Assembly (NCBI RefSeq): GCF_006542425.1
Contig: NZ_VFID01000009.1
Span: 62,001-126,000, forward strand
Reading direction: 5' to 3'
Length of the DNA: 64,000 nt
Source: Pseudoxanthomonas sp. z9
GTDB taxonomy: Bacteria; Pseudomonadota; Gammaproteobacteria; Xanthomonadales; Xanthomonadaceae
A model generated the notes under the pieces. The model saw only the letters and a program-made list of their open reading frames with translations, had not been told where the DNA came from and did not search any database. How positions within the stretch are numbered: the first letter of the stretch is position 1; each line of letters begins with the position of its first letter. Positions 55,598 to 64,000 of this stretch are shown here, piece by piece. The position numbers and the translations under genes were made by a program.

Positions 55598-55780
55598 GTC
55601 CACCCCGTTCCCTGAGCCCCGGCGAGGTCACCGGCATGCGCAGGGTGCGTGCTGCGCGCGGTCCCTGCAAGGTCCTGCGACGAAAGCCGGGGAAGGCGGA
55701 CGCAGGCGCGCCACGGCGCGACGAATCCGGTTGATCGCTCGCGGTGATGTGGCATGCCCGGCGCGGAAAGCGCCCTCGCG

Positions 55781-56551
55781 CTATTCGCTCTGCAGTTCGG
55801 CGACGAAGTCGTAGGCGTCGCCGCGGTAGTAGGAACGGGTGGATTCGACCACCCGGCCGTCTTCCAGGAAGGCGCGGCGTTCGACCAGCAGGCCGGGCGC
55901 GCCGACCGGCAGTTCCAGGTGGCGGGCGGCCTCCTCGTCCAGCGCGACCGCGCGCAGGCGCTGCAGCGCGCGGCGCGGGCGGTTGCCGTGCGCGTCGAGC
56001 GCTTCGTACAGCGAGGTGGTGACGGTTTCCGGGTCCGGCAGCAGCGACAGCGGCACCAGGGTGCGTTCGATCGCGATCGGCGCGCCGTCGACATGGCGCA
56101 GGCGGTACATGCGGACCACGCCGCTGCCCGGCGACAGGTTGAGCGCCATCGATTCTTCCGGCGTCACTTCGCCGACGCTGCGCTCCAGGAATTTCACCTG
56201 CGGATTGAGGCCGCGTTCGCGCAGATCGTCGGTGAAGCTGGTCAGCCGCGAGAACTGACGCAGGATGCGCTCGGCCACGAAGGTGCCGGCGCCTTGCCGC
56301 TGGACCAGCAGTCCGGCCTCGATGAGTCCGGCCAGCGCCTTGCGGATCGTCACGCGGGACAGACCCAGCAGGTTGGCAAGATCGCGTTCGCTGGGCAGGG
56401 CCTGGCCCGAGCGCAGCACGCCGGCGTCCATCAGGTTCTGCAGGGCGCGGCGCAGGCGCAGGTAAGCCACCGCACGAGTGGACTCGCCGGTCTGCAGGCG
56501 GTGGTATTCATCGAACAGGGCTTTTTGCATGGGCATGAACATACCACTCAC
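55781..56551 (-). CDS. GntR-family regulator with UTRA domain (HutC/NagQ-like)
   Basis: A 256-residue GntR/HutC-type regulator. The helix-turn-helix is at about 45-75 ([20 protein letters not shown]). The UTRA sensor domain at about 100-245 contains [20 protein letters not shown] and ends [10 protein letters not shown]. The start is unclear: GTG 56551 begins the longest frame, but ATG 56542 or later ATGs are possible. GTGGTAT-type motifs overlap the start region and occur in the shared promoter with zwf, so it probably represses itself and the divergent zwf-pgl operon. NagQ, a related GlcNAc regulator of Xanthomonas, is the closest type I recognise. Confidence 0.88.
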   Translation of the reverse strand: MSGMFMPMQKALFDEYHRLQTGESTRAVAYLRLRRALQNLMDAGVLRSGQALPSERDLANLLGLSRVTIRKALAGLIEAGLLVQRQGAGTFVAERILRQFSRLTSFTDDLRERGLNPQVKFLERSVGEVTPEESMALNLSPGSGVVRMYRLRHVDGAPIAIERTLVPLSLLPDPETVTTSLYEALDAHGNRPRRALQRLRAVALDEEAARHLELPVGAPGLLVERRAFLEDGRVVESTRSYYRGDAYDFVAELQSE

Positions 56552-56629
56552 GTACCAATAAAGGCAATATCAGCCGACAAATGGCTACATTGGCCTGATT
56601 CATTGGTCAGCGTGGTAGCCCGGTGGTAT
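56541..56629. promoter_or_regulatory. GTGGTAT repeats in the gntR-zwf divergent promoter
   Basis: ATACCAC (56541-56547) is an inverted copy of GTGGTAT at 56623-56629, and GTGGTAG at 56612-56618 is a direct near-copy spaced 11 nt, about one helical turn. These are candidate half-sites for the GntR protein controlling both directions. Confidence 0.5.
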
Positions 56630-56665
56630 TGTTCCTTCCACCTGACAAGCGAACGAGATGACGAC

Positions 56666-58144
<1,479 letters not shown>

Positions 58145-58148
58145 GCGC

Positions 58149-58874
58149 GTGACCCAGTCCCTCCTCCCCCCCGTCCCGACCGAACTGGTCACCTTCGCCG
58201 ACAGCGAGACGCTGGCCGGCGCCCTGGCCGCGGCCATCGCCGCTGATCTGCGCGCGGGCATCAATGCCCGCGGCGGCGCGCTGCTGGCGCTGTCCGGCGG
58301 CAGCACACCCAAGCGGTTCATGCAGCGACTGTCGGAACAATCGCTGGACTGGGACAAGGTCACCGTCACCCTGGTCGACGAGCGCTGGGTGGCGCCGGAC
58401 AACGAACGCTCCAACGCCCGCCTGCTGCGCGAGCACCTGTTGCAGGGCGAGGCCGCGGCGGCGCATTTCCTGCCGCTGTTCCGCGACACCCCGGAACCGG
58501 AGGACGCGCTGGCCGAACTGGAGCGGCGCTTCGCCAGCCTGCCGCCGTCGTTCGACGCGATCGTGCTGGGCATGGGCAGCGACGGCCATACCGCCTCGTT
58601 CTTCCCGGGCGGCGATCACCTGGCCGCGGCGCTGGATCCGGCCTCGCCGGCACGCCTGCTGCCGATGCGCGCGCCCGGCGCCGGCGAAGCCCGCATCACC
58701 CTGACCCTGCCGGTGCTGCTGGCCGCGCGCCACCTGTACCTGCATATCGAAGGCGCGGAAAAGCGCGCCGTGCTGGATCGCGCCCTCGCGGGCGTCGGCG
58801 CCGACGGCCAACTGCCGATCCGCATCGTGCTGGCGCAGGCCGCCACGCCCGTGGTGACTTACCTGACGCCCTGA
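58149..58874 (+). CDS. pgl: 6-phosphogluconolactonase
   Basis: A 241-residue protein of the DevB/Pgl type with a GTG start 4 nt behind zwf. The family motifs are LLALSGGSTPKRFM, VTLVDERWVAPDNERSNARL, the catalytic-region GMGSDGHTASFFPG and the C-terminal RITLTLP. It hydrolyses 6-phosphogluconolactone to 6-phosphogluconate, the step after Zwf. No edd/eda genes follow here. Confidence 0.96.
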   Translation: MTQSLLPPVPTELVTFADSETLAGALAAAIAADLRAGINARGGALLALSGGSTPKRFMQRLSEQSLDWDKVTVTLVDERWVAPDNERSNARLLREHLLQGEAAAAHFLPLFRDTPEPEDALAELERRFASLPPSFDAIVLGMGSDGHTASFFPGGDHLAAALDPASPARLLPMRAPGAGEARITLTLPVLLAARHLYLHIEGAEKRAVLDRALAGVGADGQLPIRIVLAQAATPVVTYLTP

Positions 58875-58951
58875 CCCGCCGTCGCGGCGCGGTTGGAATG
58901 CCCGCACGCGCCGCGTACAGTAGCCCGCATCGAGAGGATTTCGGGGGCGCC

Positions 58952-59719
58952 ATGCTGGCTCGGTTAGTGAACGTGTTCCGTGGTTTCTTTGCGCAGTTCG
59001 TCAAGGGGATGGAAAAGCGCAATCCGGAAGCCCTGCTGGAACTGGAACAGGAAAACCTGCGCAAGCAGATCGGCAGCTACAACCAGAGCCTGGCGACCCA
59101 CGCCGGCCTGGCCGAGCGCCTGATCGGCCAGGTGCGCAAGCTGGAGAACGAAGAACGCGAGCTGCGCGCGCGCACCACCGCCCACCTGCGCGCGGGCAAC
59201 CGCGATGCCGCCGCCCAGCATGCCCTGCGCCTGCAGACGGTCAGCCGCGAGTTGCAGGAAAACCGCGACCAGATGGAGCAGGCCGAGGCCACCTACAACA
59301 ACCTGGTGAAGGCGCGTGACGTCGCCGTGGCCGCCGCGCGCGCCAAGATCGAGAGCCTGAAGGGCGCCATCAACGACATGCGCATGAAGCACGCGCTGGC
59401 GGAGATGAACGAGATGGCCGCTGGGATGGTCACCACGATCGGCGGTTCCGGCGACACCCTCGATCGCCTGCACGAGATGGTCGAGGAAGAGCGCAACAAG
59501 GCCGCCGGCCGCGCGCGCGTCGCGCGCGATGCGCTCGACATGAACCAGATCGAGGTCAAGGAAGCCGAGCAGAAGGCGCTGGCCGACCAGGCGCTCGCGG
59601 ATTTCGCCGCGGCCGAGGGCATTTCCCTGCAGGCCGAACCGGCTGCGACACCAGCCGCGCACCGCAGCATGGGCGCCGCCGAGGCTGCCAAACCGGTATC
59701 GGAAAACGACCCGGGCTGA
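58952..59719 (+). CDS. pspA: PspA/IM30-family membrane-stress protein
   Basis: A 255-residue PspA/Vipp1-type protein. Start chosen at ATG 58952 (MLARLVNVFRGFFAQFVKGM), an amphipathic N-terminal helix as expected for membrane binding. A long coiled coil follows (about 60-165) with QENLRKQIGSYNQSLATHAG and KIESLKGAINDMRMKHALAE. The C-terminal 60 residues are Ala-rich and diverged. PspA proteins form ESCRT-III-like scaffolds that protect damaged membrane. It is first gene of a four-gene unit with an AAA+ ATPase, a membrane coiled-coil protein and a periplasmic binding/OmpA fusion, and not with pspBC. Confidence 0.88.
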   Translation: MLARLVNVFRGFFAQFVKGMEKRNPEALLELEQENLRKQIGSYNQSLATHAGLAERLIGQVRKLENEERELRARTTAHLRAGNRDAAAQHALRLQTVSRELQENRDQMEQAEATYNNLVKARDVAVAAARAKIESLKGAINDMRMKHALAEMNEMAAGMVTTIGGSGDTLDRLHEMVEEERNKAAGRARVARDALDMNQIEVKEAEQKALADQALADFAAAEGISLQAEPAATPAAHRSMGAAEAAKPVSENDPG

Positions 59720-59770
59720 TCGCCCCGCCCTTGCCCGGAGGATGGCCGCCATGCAGGCGAAGCCGCACTG

Positions 59771-61429
59771 ATGCCGCTCGATAGCAACGCCCCGGCGTGG
59801 GCGCACGAACTGGCGCTGGCCTATGAAAGCGGCGCGCACGGACAGTTCGTGCTGTACGGCAACGTCGGTGATCGCCTGCCGCTGTCGGGGCGGCTGGTCA
59901 GCCTGACCCGCTGGCTGGAATCGCAGTTGCTCACCGGCTTCGACGTGGTGTTCCAGTACGACCCCGGCAACGGACTCACCGTGCTGCGCGGCAGCGATCG
60001 CCTGCGCCAATGGCTGGCCGGTCGCGATGACGCCGCCTGGCCGCGCGAACCGCGGGCGGCGGTCGAGCGCGTGTCCCACTACCTGCGCTACCTCGCCAAC
60101 CTGAAGGCGCTGGGACAGGGCGAAGGCGAGCACGTGGCGGTGATCATGCGCGGCATCGATCAGGTGCTGCCGGGTGGCCGCGCCGGCGACTTCGAGATTG
60201 CCAGCCTGGCCAGCCTGGTGCGCGACTGGGCCAGCGAACCGCCGTTCACCGATCAGGCTTTCGCCAGCTTCCTGATCGCCGACAACCTCAACGACCTGCA
60301 CCCGCAGATCGCCTTCCATCCGCGTGTGGCGCGCATCCGCGTGCCGCTGCCCGACGAGGCCATGCTGGGCCAGGCGCTGGCGCAACTGCGGCTGGATCAT
60401 TCGGCGGCCTTCGCCGCGGCCGACGACGGCACGATCACCGGCGCCCTGACCGGCGTCAGCATCAGCGCGCTGCAAAGCCTGGTGCGGACCTGCGCCCACC
60501 AGGGCCGCGCGCTGGGACCGGCCGACTGGTTGCGGGTGAAGAAGCAACTGGTCGAGGGCGATGCCAGCGGCCTGGTCGAGTTCATCGATTCCCGTCGCAC
60601 GCTCGACGACTACGAGGCGCCCGCGGCGCTGAAGGAGTGGTTGCGCCAGGACATCGCGCTGTGGCGCGCGGCCAACCTGCGCGCCCTGCCGATGGGCTAC
60701 CTGTTCTGCGGTCCGGTAGGCACCGGCAAGACCTTCCTGGTTGAATGCCTGGCCGGCGAAGCCGGCGTGCCGGTGCTGAAGCTGAAGAACTTCCGTGATC
60801 GCTGGGTCGGCTCCAGCGAAGGCAACCTGGAGAAGGTCTTCCGCCTGATCCGCGCGCTGGGCCGCTGCATCGTGTTCATCGACGAAGCCGACCAGACGCT
60901 GGGCAAGCGCGACTCGGGCAACGGCGACAGCGGCCTGTCCGGCCGGTTGTATTCGATGATCGCCCAGGAGATGTCCGACACCGACAACCGTGGCCGGGTG
61001 ATGTGGGTGCTGGCTTCCTCGCGCCCGGACCTGATCGAAGTCGACCTGAAGCGGCCGGGCCGCATCGACGTCAAGATCCCGCTGCTGCCCACCACCACCG
61101 CCGCCGAAAGCGCGGCCCTGCTCGATGCCCTGCTGAAACGCTTCGGCATGGCGCCGGGCGCGGAGGCATTGCTGGCGCTGCCGTCCCCGTTGCCGCTGCT
61201 GTTGACCCCCGGCGCCGCCGAAGCCTTCGCGGTGAAGGCCTACCGGCAGGCCCAGACCACCGGCGTCGCCCCGCTGGAGGCGATCGCCGCGCTGCTGGCC
61301 GGCTACCAGCCGCCGGTACCGCTGGAGGTGCTGGAGTTCCAGATGCGCATCGCCGTCGCCGAGGCCACCGATCTGCGCTTCGTGCCGCCCTCGCTGCGCC
61401 CGCTCGCAGCCGGAAGCCCGGCGCCATGA
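59771..61429 (+). CDS. AAA+ ATPase of the PspA operon
   Basis: A 552-residue ATPase. The first 280 residues contain an ATPase-like but motif-poor domain (GQFVLYGNVGDRLPL, VAVIMRGIDQVLPGG), possibly a degenerate AAA module. The second module is canonical: Walker A GPVGTGKT near residue 315, Walker B CIVFIDEADQT near 368, an arginine-containing DLKRPGRIDVKIP motif and a C-terminal helical lid. The two-module layout resembles classic AAA remodelling ATPases such as Vps4-like or FtsH-like AAA domains without a protease. Working beside PspA, it could remodel the PspA polymer. It overlaps the next gene by ATGA. Confidence 0.82.
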   Translation: MPLDSNAPAWAHELALAYESGAHGQFVLYGNVGDRLPLSGRLVSLTRWLESQLLTGFDVVFQYDPGNGLTVLRGSDRLRQWLAGRDDAAWPREPRAAVERVSHYLRYLANLKALGQGEGEHVAVIMRGIDQVLPGGRAGDFEIASLASLVRDWASEPPFTDQAFASFLIADNLNDLHPQIAFHPRVARIRVPLPDEAMLGQALAQLRLDHSAAFAAADDGTITGALTGVSISALQSLVRTCAHQGRALGPADWLRVKKQLVEGDASGLVEFIDSRRTLDDYEAPAALKEWLRQDIALWRAANLRALPMGYLFCGPVGTGKTFLVECLAGEAGVPVLKLKNFRDRWVGSSEGNLEKVFRLIRALGRCIVFIDEADQTLGKRDSGNGDSGLSGRLYSMIAQEMSDTDNRGRVMWVLASSRPDLIEVDLKRPGRIDVKIPLLPTTTAAESAALLDALLKRFGMAPGAEALLALPSPLPLLLTPGAAEAFAVKAYRQAQTTGVAPLEAIAALLAGYQPPVPLEVLEFQMRIAVAEATDLRFVPPSLRPLAAGSPAP

Positions 61430-62283
61430 ACGCCTTGCGCTACATCTGGGCCGCTTTCAATGCGCGCCCGCTCGGCATGCCGGTTCCGCCCAACTGGATT
61501 GGCCTGGCCGCCTTCGCACTGGCGGGCGTCTTCCTGACACCCGGTTTCTTCGTGCTCGGCGCGGGCGCGGAAATCGCCTATCTGTACTGGCTGTCGAATC
61601 ATCGCCGCTTCCGCGCCACGGTGGACGCGCAGGCACTGCCGCAGGAATCGGAGGCGGATCGGCGCTACCGCGAACTGCGGGATCCGCTGCCCATCCCGCA
61701 ACGCCGCCAGCAGGAAGCCCTGGAACACAAGGCGCGCGTGATCATCCAGATGCTGGACAAGTCGCCGGTGATGGCGGCGCATGCGGACAGCCTGGAACAG
61801 TTGGTGTGGTTGCACCTGCGCCTGCTGGCCGCGCGCACCGCGATTGCCGGCGTGGTGCACACCGCGCGTGAGGAAAGCGCGGTGCTGGACAAGCAGGAAG
61901 CGACCATCGAGGCGCGATTGGGCCGCGACGACCTGAGCGAGGAGCTGCGACGCAGCCTGCAGCAGCAGAAGACCGTCATCGACCAGCGCCAGGCCGCGCA
62001 TGCCGATGCCGGCCGCCGGCTCGAGCATGTCGATTCCGAGTTGCAGCGCATCGGCCAGCAGGTGGCGCTGTTGCGCGAGCAGGCGCTGCTGGCCATCGAC
62101 GAAGGCAGCATCGGCAGCTCGCTGGATGCGCTCAGCGCCTCCTTCGCCGAAGCCAATCGCTGGCTGGAAGGCCAGCGCGACCTGTTGGGCGTCCTCGACC
62201 TGAACGCGCAGCCCCGGTTGCCCCCAGCGGTGCTGCGTCCGCCCGTTCCCCATACCGTGATCGAAGAAGGAGAGTCGTCGTGA
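61426..62283 (+). CDS. Membrane-anchored coiled-coil protein of the PspA operon
   Basis: A 285-residue protein. The start at ATG 61426 overlaps the ATPase stop by 4 nt; a longer frame to 61003 is only antiframe to the ATPase. One or two hydrophobic segments lie near 20-50 (NWIGLAAFALAGVFLTPGFF, VLGAGAEIAYLYWLS). The rest is charged and coiled-coil forming (about 75-255), with heptad-like stretches such as DQRQAAHADAGRRLEHVDSE. No named domain is recognised. It may anchor PspA or the ATPase at the inner membrane. The stop overlaps the next start (GTGA). Confidence 0.75.
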   Translation: MNALRYIWAAFNARPLGMPVPPNWIGLAAFALAGVFLTPGFFVLGAGAEIAYLYWLSNHRRFRATVDAQALPQESEADRRYRELRDPLPIPQRRQQEALEHKARVIIQMLDKSPVMAAHADSLEQLVWLHLRLLAARTAIAGVVHTAREESAVLDKQEATIEARLGRDDLSEELRRSLQQQKTVIDQRQAAHADAGRRLEHVDSELQRIGQQVALLREQALLAIDEGSIGSSLDALSASFAEANRWLEGQRDLLGVLDLNAQPRLPPAVLRPPVPHTVIEEGESS

Positions 62284-63977
62284 GCCGATCCGTTTCCCCG
62301 CCGCGCCGCCAGGCCGGCAATGCCAGCGGCAAGCTGATCACCGCGGTGCTGGTGCTGGCGCTGCTCGCGTTCGGCGCGTGGCTGGTGATGCGCGACATGG
62401 GCAAGGGCGAGCAGGCGGGCGCGGCGACGAGCTCGCAGGCGGGCGCCAGCAAGGCCGACGGCAAGGCGCCGGCGCCGATCGAACCGCAGGCCGGGCTGCC
62501 CAACCTGGATGCGGCGGCGACCTACCAGCCCAAGGGCAACGTGGTCGACGTCGACATCAGCGAATATGCCGGCTATGCCGGCCTGATCGCGGCCAACGGC
62601 GGCCTGGAGCCCAATCCGGATTCGTTCTTCGCGCGCGAGTACGGCTTCCAGGTCCGGCTCAGCCTCAACGAGGAGGAGGGCTGGTCCAAGCTCAACAACG
62701 GACGGGTCGCCGCCTCGGTGACCACTGCCGACACCCTGGCGGTGCTCGGCCGCCAGTTCGACGTGGTGGTGCCGGCGCAGATCGGCTTCTCGCGCGGCGC
62801 CGACCAGGTGGTGGTCGATACCGGCATCGCCAGCATCAACCAGCTCAAGGGCAAGGTGCTGGCGGCCTCGCAGTTCAACGAAAGCGAGTTCTTCATCCGC
62901 TACCTGGCCTCCGAGGCCGGCGTGCCGGTCAAGGTGCTGCGCGATCTCGACGGGCGCCCGGGCCCCGGTGAACTGGGCCTGGTGTTCTACGAGGACGCCT
63001 TCGTCGCCTGCGACGCCTACGAGCACGAACTTCAGGGCGGCGCGCCGCGCCTGAACGGCTGCGTCGGCTGGTCGCCGCGCACCGACGAGGTCGTCGCCGC
63101 CTCCGGCGGCCGCGCCAAGGCCTTGGTCAGCAACCGCAACCTGCTAATCATCGCCGACCTGCTGCTGCTCAATCGCGGCTTCGCCGCCGCCCATCCCGAC
63201 TGGGCGCGCGGGCTGGTGCACGGCCTGCTGGAAGGCAACCGGCTGGTCCGCGACGAGCCGGCCACCCAGATCCCGGTGATCGCCAAGGCCTTCAAGTGGA
63301 ACGAGGCCGACACCCGCGCCGAGCTGGCCAAGGTGCATCTGTCCAACCTGCCGGAGAACCTGGCGTTCTTCGAAGGCACCATCGATTCGGCCGGCTCCTT
63401 CCAGGGCATCTTCCAGTCCTCGGTGCTGGTGTACGGCAACCTGATCAAGAATCCGGCCGACCCGGCCCGCTTCGTGGACACCGCCGCCCTGCAGGCACTG
63501 AAGAAAAAGGGCCTGTACGCCAGCCAGAGCATCGCCATCGCGCCGATCCGCAGCGGCAACGCGCAGATCTCGCTGGAGGGCGACGCCCTGCTGAGCAAGG
63601 ACATCCGGTTCTTCTTCCAATCCAATTCCGCGGTACTCGACAAGTCCGCGCCGGCCAATGCCGGCTACCTGGACACCATCAAGAACTTCCTCCAGGTCAG
63701 CCCCGGCTCGGTGGTGCTGCTGCGCGGCCACGTCGATGACGGCCGCCGCAACGAGTTCCAGAAACAGGGCGGGCAGGAGCTGGTCCGGAGCATGTCGCTA
63801 AAGGCGATGGAGTTGTCGCGCCAGCGCGCGCAGGCGGTGCGCGATGCCCTGCTGGAGCGCCATCCCAAGCTGGACGCCAACCGGATCGAACTGGTCGGCC
63901 GTGGCTGGGAGGAACCGGCGGGCACCGACAGTGACCTGAACCGCCGCGTCGAGGTCCAGTGGTTCACCCTGGAATAG
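62280..63977 (+). CDS. Periplasmic substrate-binding-like/OmpA fusion, inner-membrane anchored
   Basis: A 565-residue protein with GTG start overlapping the upstream gene. An N-terminal anchor helix (LITAVLVLALLAFGAWLVMR) is followed by a linker rich in Ala, Gly and Lys. Residues about 100-410 resemble an ABC-transporter substrate-binding fold of the nitrate/sulfonate (NMT1/SsuA-like) class (NGRVAASVTTADTLAVLGRQ, GIASINQLKGKVLAASQFNE). Residues about 440-565 are an OmpA C-terminal peptidoglycan-binding domain (SNSAVLDKSAPANAGYLDTI, then the conserved SRQRAQAVRDALL and GRGWEEPAGTDSDLNRRVEV). The fusion could sense a periplasmic ligand while tied to the cell wall and membrane. The operon may continue beyond the window. 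Confidence 0.85.
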   Translation: MSRSVSPPRRQAGNASGKLITAVLVLALLAFGAWLVMRDMGKGEQAGAATSSQAGASKADGKAPAPIEPQAGLPNLDAAATYQPKGNVVDVDISEYAGYAGLIAANGGLEPNPDSFFAREYGFQVRLSLNEEEGWSKLNNGRVAASVTTADTLAVLGRQFDVVVPAQIGFSRGADQVVVDTGIASINQLKGKVLAASQFNESEFFIRYLASEAGVPVKVLRDLDGRPGPGELGLVFYEDAFVACDAYEHELQGGAPRLNGCVGWSPRTDEVVAASGGRAKALVSNRNLLIIADLLLLNRGFAAAHPDWARGLVHGLLEGNRLVRDEPATQIPVIAKAFKWNEADTRAELAKVHLSNLPENLAFFEGTIDSAGSFQGIFQSSVLVYGNLIKNPADPARFVDTAALQALKKKGLYASQSIAIAPIRSGNAQISLEGDALLSKDIRFFFQSNSAVLDKSAPANAGYLDTIKNFLQVSPGSVVLLRGHVDDGRRNEFQKQGGQELVRSMSLKAMELSRQRAQAVRDALLERHPKLDANRIELVGRGWEEPAGTDSDLNRRVEVQWFTLE

Positions 63978-64000
63978 CCGGGACGGCGGACCGGGCTCCT

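Overview
The window reads as a piece of a high-GC gammaproteobacterial chromosome, most likely from the Xanthomonadaceae/Lysobacteraceae (Lysobacter, Luteimonas or Pseudoxanthomonas type). This is inferred from the dense coding, the TonB-dependent receptors paired with glycoside hydrolases and sugar regulators, the zwf-pgl pair, and the short GGAGCGGAGCTTGCTCCGC-type hairpins. No rRNA, tRNA or CRISPR array was seen.

Region 1 (1 to about 15,100) looks acquired: its ends are visibly lower in GC than the rest. It holds a subtilase/AAA-ATPase pair resembling the IetS/IetA toxin-antitoxin and anti-phage module (518-4103), with a divergent ribbon-helix-helix protein and palindromic operator. Next come a LysR regulator and a detox-type operon (Zn alcohol dehydrogenase, alpha/beta hydrolase, MFS efflux, cyclophilin-like lipoprotein, and a gene cut short). 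Last is a Tn7-like transposition operon: a TnsA-TnsB fusion, TnsC and TniQ (9784-14559). I could not find the transposon ends, so whether the ietAS-like pair and the detox operon are its cargo is a proposal.

Region 2 (15,285-24,560) carries a TPR lipoprotein, an RND tripartite efflux pump (outer membrane factor, RND, membrane fusion lipoprotein) with a divergent TetR repressor and a perfect palindromic operator, and an outer-membrane beta-barrel protein.

Region 3 (24,643-40,173) is a near-complete N-acetylgalactosamine catabolic locus. The minus-strand operon has a GH31 glycosidase, a TonB receptor and a GH109-type NAD-dependent glycosidase. The divergent plus-strand operon has an AgaS-type isomerase/deaminase, a ROK kinase, an AgaZ/GatZ protein, a DeoR (AgaR-like) repressor, an AgaA/NagA deacetylase and an MFS permease. 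The intergenic region between the operons carries several TTTCG/CGAAA inverted repeats, fitting DeoR control. No tagatose-1,6-bisphosphate aldolase catalytic subunit is visible.

Region 4 (40,393-50,268) is a second glycan locus: GH3 lipoprotein, TonB receptor, GH30 hydrolase, LacI regulator and sodium-solute symporter. The same perfect 14-bp palindrome, TGACAGCGCTGTCA, stands before the receptor/GH30 genes and before the symporter, defining a likely LacI regulon.

Region 5 (50,884-63,977) holds a YtrA-type GntR/ABC transporter operon, a metallophosphoesterase, a GntR-UTRA regulator divergent from zwf-pgl, and a tightly coupled four-gene membrane-stress-like operon: PspA, an AAA+ ATPase, a membrane coiled-coil protein, and a periplasmic binding protein/OmpA fusion. 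The operon may continue past the window.
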